Shown here one piece after another: positions 20,701 to 27,233 of a DNA stretch of 64,000 nucleotides; position 1 is the stretch's first letter; the number at the start of each line of letters is the position of its first letter. The stretch spans positions 1 through 64,000 of the forward strand of contig CALSMP010000013.1 of assembly GCA_943787485.1 (NCBI GenBank), written 5' to 3'. Under the pieces are notes generated by a model. It worked only from the letters and a program-made list of their open reading frames with translations. It ran no database searches and was not told the DNA's origin. Source of the stretch: an uncultured Luminiphilus sp. (GTDB taxonomy: Bacteria > Pseudomonadota > Gammaproteobacteria > Pseudomonadales > Halieaceae). The translations under genes and the position numbers were made by a program.

Positions 20701-20965
20701 CGACATCAAGGTGATGGAGGAGGGTGTCAACTACGGTGGCTTTGTGATGAAGGCCGACTGTTTCTACCCCTGTTCATCGGGTGATCAATCGATCGGCAAC
20801 GTCGGCCTTGATGGTTGGGAGACCGTGACAGTGCCGGTGACTCAGCTCGCAGCCGGTGGTCTCAACCTGACCAAGGTGAATACCGGCTTGACTATTTTCC
20901 CTGTATTTGGGGAGACCGATGGCGTGGTTTACCGGCTGGGCAATGTGAAATGGGTTGTCGAGTAG
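17761..20965 (+). pseudogene. GH16 beta-glucanase (laminarinase-like) lipoprotein with multi-module tail, one frameshift
   Basis: Endo-acting glycosidase, probably on beta-1,3-glucan, and outer-membrane anchored. The signal peptide ends in a lipobox (ALIAC) followed by a glycine run. The GH16 domain spans roughly residues 40-290, with the catalytic signature E163-I-D165-I-M-E168 in GGEIDIMEVV. The frame breaks at GGGG (18585-18588): dropping one G joins GGNLPG to NVGPGAIPSAMEVDYIRVYE, exactly the usual end of a GH16 domain. The remaining 750 residues hold one divergent module (about 18690-19290) and three tandem related modules. Such modules are expected to bind glucan (inference). An alternative GTG start lies at 17746. 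With the shift repaired the protein has about 1068 residues. Confidence 0.88.
19346..20962 (+). repeat. Three tandem protein modules in the GH16 tail
   Basis: Three copies of a module of about 165-180 aa begin near 19346, 19905 and 20450. Each opens with a phrase like FTDGVVGERWEAGIGAFDEA, contains a cysteine pair in KVDCFYPC or KADCFYPC, and ends with VYQLDNVEWV or similar. Copies two and three are the closest to each other (GAQFAGLFF, SSGDQ-IGNVGL, FGETDGVVY shared). Copies one and two are joined by a short acidic EGEGEGEPE linker. The GH3 enzyme at 30.7 kb carries a related domain at its C-terminus. Confidence 0.85.
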
Positions 20966-21147
20966 AGGCGGAGTAGGCTTGCCGCGCCATTTAGTCCTAA
21001 GTTCGGTCCGCTTGGTCCTATTGGGGCGGTTGCAGTCCTGATGTTATCAATATACTCACGGCGTATTAGGCTATGCAATGTAACCCGTTGGGATTAGTTG
21101 TATTCCATATGATAAAATCCGCTAGCAGGCGAAATGAGGAACTAAAG

Positions 21148-22152
21148 ATGAACGTCACTCGAACCTTACCACTTGCAACCCTCTTGGGTGCAATCAGCGT
21201 CCAAGCGCTTGCGGCAGAGAGCATGGTTACGCTGAATGCCGCCTTTAACAACGTCTTCAACTTAAACGGAGATGGTACGGCGGGAGACTACATTTACGGC
21301 GAGGAATACACCGACCTTTCAAGAGCTCAGGTTATTGACATTGAGGCAGGGTCGGCAAGGATGGGTCCGAATACGGGATATTATCAGGACGTTTGTGTCA
21401 ATGGAGACCAAGCCTCATTCTGGTGTGGCAATAATGGTACTACCCCTAACAAGTTTGTAGGGCTAGTTGCGCAAGGCCCGGTTCCCGGTCAGCCACAGTT
21501 CACTGTTACTGCTGACGTCAGCGGAATTCCCGCTGGCTATACGGCTCAACTATCGGCTATTGGTTTTACGGCGGACTTCCAAGGTAACTATCCGTTTCCG
21601 GTCGAACAAACATTGACCGAAGACGGCACGCTCTCTGCGACAATAGATTTTACCGGTGGAACTCTGGTGAATTATTTCGCTCAGATAATTCTTAATGGCC
21701 CCATTATCGATCCGGCGGATGCGGCTAGTGTCGGGTATATGAGTGTTACCAATCTGAAGGCAACATACGATGCCCCCTCGGTGCCTTCTGGGTTGCGAGC
21801 AATACCAGCGTCTAATGGAGATGTCACGGTCGTTTGGACAGCAGGGGACGTAAAGCCCGAGTCCTACGCAATTCAGCGAGACTTGCGACAGGGTGCAGGC
21901 TGGCAGGAAATCGACTCAACTTCTTGGACCGAGGGCAGTTACGACGATGCTACAGGATTGCCCCCAGGGTCGAGGATTGGATACCGAGTTGTTGCCAGGG
22001 GCGCCGGCCAAGCTGAGGCAACAAGTGAGGAAGTTGTTACCGAAATCCCAATAGCGGTTGAGGCTGCTCCCGTACCTACGATGCCAATTTGGGCACTTGC
22101 CCTTTTGGGAGGGTTACTTGGTCTGTTCGGGTATCGCCGAGTCGCCAAATAA
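21148..22152 (+). CDS. Secreted protein with fibronectin-III domain and C-terminal sorting-type tail
   Basis: Not recognised as an enzyme. ATG 21148 follows GAGGA at 21136-21140 and gives a signal peptide (LPLATLLGAISVQALA). Residues about 20-205 form a beta-rich domain with two Cys (DVCVNG, FWCGNN) and YMSVTNLKATYD. A fibronectin type III domain follows (SVPSGLRAIPASNGDVTVVW to YRVVARG). The end, VPTMPIWALALLGG plus a hydrophobic stretch and YRRVAK, is a tripartite sorting signal of the exosortase/IPTL kind. It lies inside the glucan locus, so it may be a surface glycan-binding protein (inference). A weak promoter (TTGCAG, short 15 bp spacer, TATACT at 21051) is possible. No sortase-type partner is in the window. 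Confidence 0.7.
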   Translation: MNVTRTLPLATLLGAISVQALAAESMVTLNAAFNNVFNLNGDGTAGDYIYGEEYTDLSRAQVIDIEAGSARMGPNTGYYQDVCVNGDQASFWCGNNGTTPNKFVGLVAQGPVPGQPQFTVTADVSGIPAGYTAQLSAIGFTADFQGNYPFPVEQTLTEDGTLSATIDFTGGTLVNYFAQIILNGPIIDPADAASVGYMSVTNLKATYDAPSVPSGLRAIPASNGDVTVVWTAGDVKPESYAIQRDLRQGAGWQEIDSTSWTEGSYDDATGLPPGSRIGYRVVARGAGQAEATSEEVVTEIPIAVEAAPVPTMPIWALALLGGLLGLFGYRRVAK

Positions 22153-22174
22153 AGGTATAGCATGATTTTCAAAC

Positions 22175-22201
22175 AGCCCGTCCTTGACGGGCTTTTTTTT
22201 G
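22175..22201 (+). terminator. Rho-independent terminator
   Basis: Eight-pair stem AGCCCGTC/GACGGGCT with a CTT loop, running directly into a T tract. It sits 22 bp after the fibronectin-III gene and separates it from the convergent halogenase operon. Confidence 0.92.
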
Positions 22202-22293
22202 TCTGGAAATGCACGATGGTGGAGAATGCAGCGTGTGGCTCTTTTAAGGTGCTGCCTCAGCCGAACTACTGAATGAACCAACGTTCGGCACGG

Positions 22294-23778
22294 TCAGCGA
22301 GTCTCAGAAAGATGATTTAGGAACCCTTGGTGGTCGGGCAGGCGCCCTAGTGACTGGTCGATACCGACGCGAATATTGGTGAGAAAAGTGTCGAGCTGGG
22401 TGTCCGCCATCGCGTCCGCGATATTGTGGTACCCCTGCGGCATGAGCCCCTGCCCCATCATCACCTGCACCCAGGAGTTTTCAGAAAACACGTCTTCCTG
22501 GGGCTTGAACACTCGCCCTGTGCGTTTGAATAGGGCCATCCGCTGTGCCAGCGAGTCAGGAATAGGCATGTCACGCACATAGTCCCAGAAGGGCTCTGCC
22601 GTGCGCTCGTTGAGTCGGTAATGCAGGACAATAAAATCCCTGATGTGTTCGGCCTCGGTTCGCAGCTTGGTGTTGTACTCGCGCACGGTCGCGTCATCGA
22701 TGCCCATCTCGGGGAACATCAGTAGCAGCCACATGATGCCATTTTGAATGAAGTGAATGCTGGTGCTCTCCAGCGGCTCAATAAAGCCGCTGGCCAATCC
22801 AATCGCTACGCAGTTTTTATGCCAGTAGGCTTTACGTTGGCCGGTGGTGAAACGAATCGGCCGTGGATCGGCTAATGGCTTCTCGGGGATGTTATTCAGC
22901 AGTAGTTGGCTGGCTTCATCCTCTGAGTACGCATCACTGTTGTACACCAGCCCATTGCCCGCGCGATGTTGCAGGGGAATGCGCCACTGCCAACCACCCT
23001 TGTGGGCAATGGCCTTGGTGTAGGGTGGCGGCGGGCCGTCGAGCTCGCTTTGAATCGCCACCGCGCGATTACAGGGCAGCCAGTGGGACCAATCCTCGAA
23101 GCCGGTTTCTAAACTGCCCTCCGAGAGCAGGGCCTTGAAGCCAGTGCAGTCAATAAACAGATCGCCTTCGATGATGTCGTCGGAATCCAGATGCAGCTGC
23201 TTGATATAGCCGCTGTCGCTGTGGCGGCTGACCGCCTTGATCATTCCCTCAAGGCGCTTGACGCCGGCAGACTCGGCGCGCTTGCGCAGGTACTGGCCAT
23301 AACGCGTTGCATCGAGGTGGTAGGCGTAATTAATGGGCGTGTCTGAGAGCAAGCCAAATTTGCCCGCCTGGGCGGCCTTTAACTCGAGACAGTAGTCGCC
23401 GTACTCGCCGCCAAATCCCAACTGCCGAGCGCGCAGCCAAAAATGATGGAAGCCGCCTGCCCAGCACCCTTTACCGGTGTCGCCAAAGGAGTGAAAGTAT
23501 CGATCCCCCGGCCGCGTCCAGTTTTCGAATTGAATGCCTAGTTTAAAGGTGGCAGAGGTCTCTCGAATAAACTCGGGCTCGGGTATTTTGAGCAGTCGAT
23601 TGATCGTGAGAATGGTTGGGATAGTGGCTTCACCCACCCCGACGGTACCAATAGCATCGGACTCGATCAGGGTGATATCCAGTTTGCGCGCGACCAGATG
23701 CGAGAGCGCCGCCGCCGTCATCCAGCCCGCAGTGCCACCACCGGCGATAACAATTTTTTGAATGGTTTGATCGGTCAT
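22294..23778 (-). CDS. Flavin-dependent tryptophan halogenase family protein (first copy)
   Basis: FADH2-dependent halogenase-fold enzyme, 494 aa, intact. The FAD motif GGGTAGW is at residues 13-19. Lys79 in ATFKLGIQF matches the catalytic Lys79 of PrnA in both context and number. The WxWxIP signature is present as GWQWRIP, and the active-site Glu region is FIEPLEST. These residues support real halogenase or related flavin chemistry, but the substrate is unknown and probably not free tryptophan, given the setting. It is the last gene of a run halogenase2-SapC-cupin-halogenase1, 15 bp after the cupin gene. Such halogenase/SapC/cupin sets are known beside TonB receptors and glycoside hydrolases in other Proteobacteria. 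Confidence 0.88.
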   Translation of the reverse strand: MTDQTIQKIVIAGGGTAGWMTAAALSHLVARKLDITLIESDAIGTVGVGEATIPTILTINRLLKIPEPEFIRETSATFKLGIQFENWTRPGDRYFHSFGDTGKGCWAGGFHHFWLRARQLGFGGEYGDYCLELKAAQAGKFGLLSDTPINYAYHLDATRYGQYLRKRAESAGVKRLEGMIKAVSRHSDSGYIKQLHLDSDDIIEGDLFIDCTGFKALLSEGSLETGFEDWSHWLPCNRAVAIQSELDGPPPPYTKAIAHKGGWQWRIPLQHRAGNGLVYNSDAYSEDEASQLLLNNIPEKPLADPRPIRFTTGQRKAYWHKNCVAIGLASGFIEPLESTSIHFIQNGIMWLLLMFPEMGIDDATVREYNTKLRTEAEHIRDFIVLHYRLNERTAEPFWDYVRDMPIPDSLAQRMALFKRTGRVFKPQEDVFSENSWVQVMMGQGLMPQGYHNIADAMADTQLDTFLTNIRVGIDQSLGRLPDHQGFLNHLSETR

Positions 23779-23793
23779 AGGCCCATGTTGTTC

Positions 23794-24817
23794 CTAGCGC
23801 TTAAGCCGGTTGATTAATTCGGCCCGCAACTGTCTTGCAGCGGGTTCATCAATGGCATCCAGCGTGCCGCGCCGCGAGCGGCGGTATATGCTGCAAGTGC
23901 TCGTCGTCCTCGGCAAAGAGATACTGGTCGAACAAAGCCTGCCAGGCGCGCTTCTGCGCCGCCGGCAGCTGCTTAATGCTGAGTAGGCCGTGCTGAAAAA
24001 CATCGGCGGGGCTTCCGTACACTGGCGGGGTCTCGCTCCACCAGTAATTGATCAGGCCATTCATGCTTTCGGTACCCTCGACGTGGTGCCACCACATACC
24101 AGGCAGGTAGATCGCGTCGCCGGGCTCGAGCTCGGTCATGGTGGCGGCCTGCCAAGCCTCGGGAAAACGCGGGAAGCGGTCTATATCGGGGTCGTGAAAA
24201 TCGACCAAGCTAATAGGCTGTCCAGCTGGGGTCAGATCCCAAGGGCCGATGTATAAATTGCCCACTTGCTCGGGGGGGAACACCGTAAATTTTCGTCGAC
24301 CCATGACGCAGCAGGCTAAATTGCGAGGGTAGTCAAAGTGGGCCGCGATACGACTGGCATTGCCCAGCCACAGGCTCACAAGTGGGTTGTTGAGTTCGAA
24401 TGGGAGCGAGAGACTCTCACCCAAGCCGGGCAACCAACCAGTGAGTGGCGTTGAACCGACGTAAAGCCCAGCCGGATCTGGGGTATCGACAAGCGCAATG
24501 AGCTTGTCGACGACTTGGGACAGTCGTGTCTTAACTTGCACAAAGTTGAAGCCATCGAGCGCCTCGTTATAAAAGAAGCGCCCCCGATACTCGGCTTCGC
24601 ATAGAAAAGCCGTAATATCGTGGCCGCTGTCGTGATCTTTTAGGAGCGCGGCCGCCTCAGCGTTACTTTTCTGCGCCGCCTTGACCAGTGGCCAGCTTGC
24701 GCCCAGGCCGCGCACGACCCAAGGCGCATCCGCCAGCAGCCAGTGGTTGGGGTTTGCTGCAAGCTCGGTAAGGCTGACTTCCCGAATGGCGGTGGGGGTG
24801 GGCAGGGGACTGGGCAC
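23794..24817 (-). CDS. JmjC/cupin-like domain protein (Pass1-related), probable terminal frameshift
   Basis: Cupin-fold protein of the JmjC-like type, cytoplasmic, about 340 aa once corrected. The iron-binding pattern is suggested by AAHFDYPRNLACCVMGRRKFTVFPPEQ and the later GDAIYLPGMWWHHVE. The family includes hydroxylases and proteins of unknown role. As written the frame stops at 23849 with a garbled end (LAARHAGCH). Dropping one G near 23870-23876 gives LARGTLDAIDEPAARQ and a stop at 23794, which leaves the usual short gap to the next gene. Its start lies 3 bp after the SapC stop, so translation is probably coupled. Confidence 0.75.
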
Positions 24818-24820
24818 TAC

Positions 24821-25537
24821 TCACTCCAACGTTGCGTTCTTGCGGGCGATCAGGTGTGCGAGCTGGGACAAGGAGGCGAGCATCATATAGGCCGGTGTTA
24901 GAAAACCGTGCTTCTGAAGATCTGCCAAACCCTCTGCCGGTAGCGTTTGAAGCTGCTCATCATCAATCATGTAGTACCCCGAGAGCTTGTGCTGTTGCTG
25001 GTTGCGAAGGGTAACGGCAAGTTCGCAGGGGGTGATAAGGGCGTATTTTTCCAAAGCGTCGATAAACCCAGGCGTCGCTTGGTGACCCGCCTGAATAGTC
25101 TCTAGCAGCTGGGCCATGTGATCCATATGGTCTGACTGGCCCCCTTGGTCGAGAAACAACCGCTCTCCTTCGCTGATGGAGACTTTTGGGTGGGCCATGT
25201 CAATCGCCGCGACGGGCTGTCTGCCTCGGTCCCGAGTTTCTTCAAAGCCGATCATCAGCGGCCCGCGCTGGCTCATGAGGGGAATGTGGGCAGCATCCCA
25301 TGTCCCCGCTGACAGGAACAGATTTTCTGAAGGCTCAAAGCCGAGCAGTGCAATCGGATGGAGTGAGCCCTCGGTGGGATCCTTGTAAAAGAGCAGGGGA
25401 TAGGTAGCTTGCAATCGTCGCATCTCGGCGGGATACACGGGCACAAACATAACATTATCGCCGAGATCCGGGCTAAATCGCGTGATGACTCGGACCTGCG
25501 CGTGATCGATGTTATTGAGCTTCTCAATCTGACTCAT
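24821..25537 (-). CDS. SapC family protein
   Basis: Protein of 238 aa matching the SapC family, named after a Campylobacter S-layer-associated protein; biochemical role unknown. It begins at ATG 25537 (MSQIEKLNN). The open frame continues upstream to 25891, but that part is an out-of-frame shadow of the halogenase 3' end. Typical features are FVPVYPAEMRRL, LFYKDP and HPIALLGF early on, and YYMIDDEQLQTL with a helical end. No signal peptide or membrane helix is seen. It lies between halogenase 2 and the cupin gene in one transcription unit. Confidence 0.85.
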   Translation of the reverse strand: MSQIEKLNNIDHAQVRVITRFSPDLGDNVMFVPVYPAEMRRLQATYPLLFYKDPTEGSLHPIALLGFEPSENLFLSAGTWDAAHIPLMSQRGPLMIGFEETRDRGRQPVAAIDMAHPKVSISEGERLFLDQGGQSDHMDHMAQLLETIQAGHQATPGFIDALEKYALITPCELAVTLRNQQQHKLSGYYMIDDEQLQTLPAEGLADLQKHGFLTPAYMMLASLSQLAHLIARKNATLE

Positions 25538-25550
25538 GGTTGCACCGCTA

Positions 25551-27129
25551 CTAGCCTTGAGCGCCGGGGAAGGATCGCTCGTGAACCTGTTGCAGTAGAT
25601 CACGATTGCTGGGCAAATGGGCGGAAAACTTGGCCACCTGCTGGTCGACTTCCTGCATGAATTGCTGCGCGCGCTGCTGCGCCTGCGAGAAACCCCGTCG
25701 GGCCTGATTGACCCGTGTTTGAAAGCCCATTCCATAAAGCACATATTGATAGCTTGCCGAAGGGAACAGCTCGTCCGAGCGACGCTCGTCCTGATGCCAG
25801 GGCGTGCGCGACTGCCACAAGCGAAGCTTCTCCTTGAGCGATTCGGGTATGGATGACTCGTGTCGGTTATCACGCCAATAGGGGCTGTCATCCCGGGCCG
25901 ACAGGACGTAGTGCAGTTTTAAAAAATCGATAATTTGCTCCCAACGCCCGGTAAACTCCTCGTTGAAGTTCTTTGCGGTTAGGTCCATGAGCGAGCGGTC
26001 TGTGGGCAGATTATCGGCCAAGCGCGCGGGCGCTCAGTTCGATTAACACCAGCGCCGACGCCTCGAGGGGCTCAACGAAGCCCCCCGATAAGCCAATCGC
26101 AACACAGTTCCTGTGCCAGAGTTGTTGTCGATAGCCGGATTGAAAATTAATCATTCGAGGGGCGAGGGCATCGAGACCTTTGGTAACACCCGTTTCTTTG
26201 AGGTAGCGGTCCAATGCGTCGTGGGCTTGGGCGTCACTGCAGTAATCGGCGGCATGAACATAACCCACGCCGCGGCGGTCTCGAAGACCGATGTCCCAAA
26301 TCCAACCGCTGTCCTGGGCTGTAGACCAGGTCGTTGATCGAATGGCCTCGGCCGTGGCTTCGTAGGGCACCTGTACCGCGAGTGCGCGGTTGTTAAAGAG
26401 ATAGCGGTCTACGGGGACTAACGGTACTTGGTAGTGGCCGCTCAGTAGCAGGCTCTCAAAGCCGCTACAGTCAACAAAAAGATCGCCGGCGATGCGCTTT
26501 CCGGTTCGTGTCACAAGAGCATCGATGTCCCCGCTTGATCGGATCTCCACCTGCTCAACATGCTCTTGCAGGTGGGTGACCTCAAACTGCTGGGTGGCTG
26601 TTTGTTGTAGCAAGTCGGCGAAGCGCCCGGCATCCAGATGATAGCCATAATTGAGCACATAGCCGTATTCGGGAATGCCGATCTGTTTTGGCGCCGCGGC
26701 CCTGTCGCAGAGTGCACCCTGCGGTGTGACGGCCTGGGCAAAGGGTTTGTCGCGGCAAAGCCCTGCAAGCCAGTGCTCGGCAAGGTTGGTTTCTGCGTAA
26801 CCTAGCGGTGGCGTGAAAGGGTGGTAGTAGCTGTCGCCTGCAGCATCCTCGCGCCATTGTCGAAAGTAGGTGCCCTGTTTCAGCGAGGCGCCACAGTGCC
26901 GCATAAAAGTGGTTTCTGAAATCCCTATCTTTTTAAGGGTCGAACGCATTGAGGGCCAGGTTCCCTCGCCCACACCGATGGTGGGGGTATCCGGAGATTC
27001 GACTAGCGTTATGGCGAGACCCTGCTCGCCGGATTCGAATTCCGCGCCAAGAATACAGGCGGTTAGCCACCCCGCGGTGCCGCCACCGACAATCACAACT
27101 TGCTGAATGGGCCGATTTGACTCGTCCAT
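25551..27129 (-). pseudogene. Tryptophan halogenase family protein (second copy), one frameshift
   Basis: Second flavin-dependent halogenase-fold protein, about 525 aa when repaired. FAD motif GGGTAGW at residues 15-21; the putative catalytic Lys84 lies in ASLKQGTYF. The tryptophan signature is altered (GWIWDIG rather than WxWxIP), hinting at different chemistry from copy one. The frame breaks near 26021-26032 in an alternating GC stretch: LIELSAR ends prematurely, while the continuation ADNLPTDRSLMDLTAKNFNEEF is in the next frame. Dropping one base joins them. This is the first gene of the operon, about 100 bp downstream of the receptor gene and separated from it by a terminator. Confidence 0.85.
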
Positions 27130-27185
27130 GGTTACGCTCTCGGTCTTTACCCTAGCCCGCCAAGTGTAGGGTGTTCTCGTTGACT

Positions 27186-27209
27186 AAAAAACCGCCACGA
27201 AGGCGGTTT
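27186..27209 (-). terminator. Rho-independent terminator after the TonB receptor gene
   Basis: On the minus strand: AAACCGCC, loop TTCGT, GGCGGTTT, continuing to six T. It lies 25 bp past the receptor stop and upstream of the halogenase operon. It would cap receptor transcripts or, if leaky, set a lower level of the downstream genes. Confidence 0.88.
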
Positions 27210-27233
27210 ATCAGGGCAATCCAGGGGGTTGCA

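Noticed and set aside
25538-25891. Upstream extension of the SapC frame
   Set aside because: It is an antisense-free shadow of the halogenase 2 coding end in another frame; SapC homology begins at ATG 25537.
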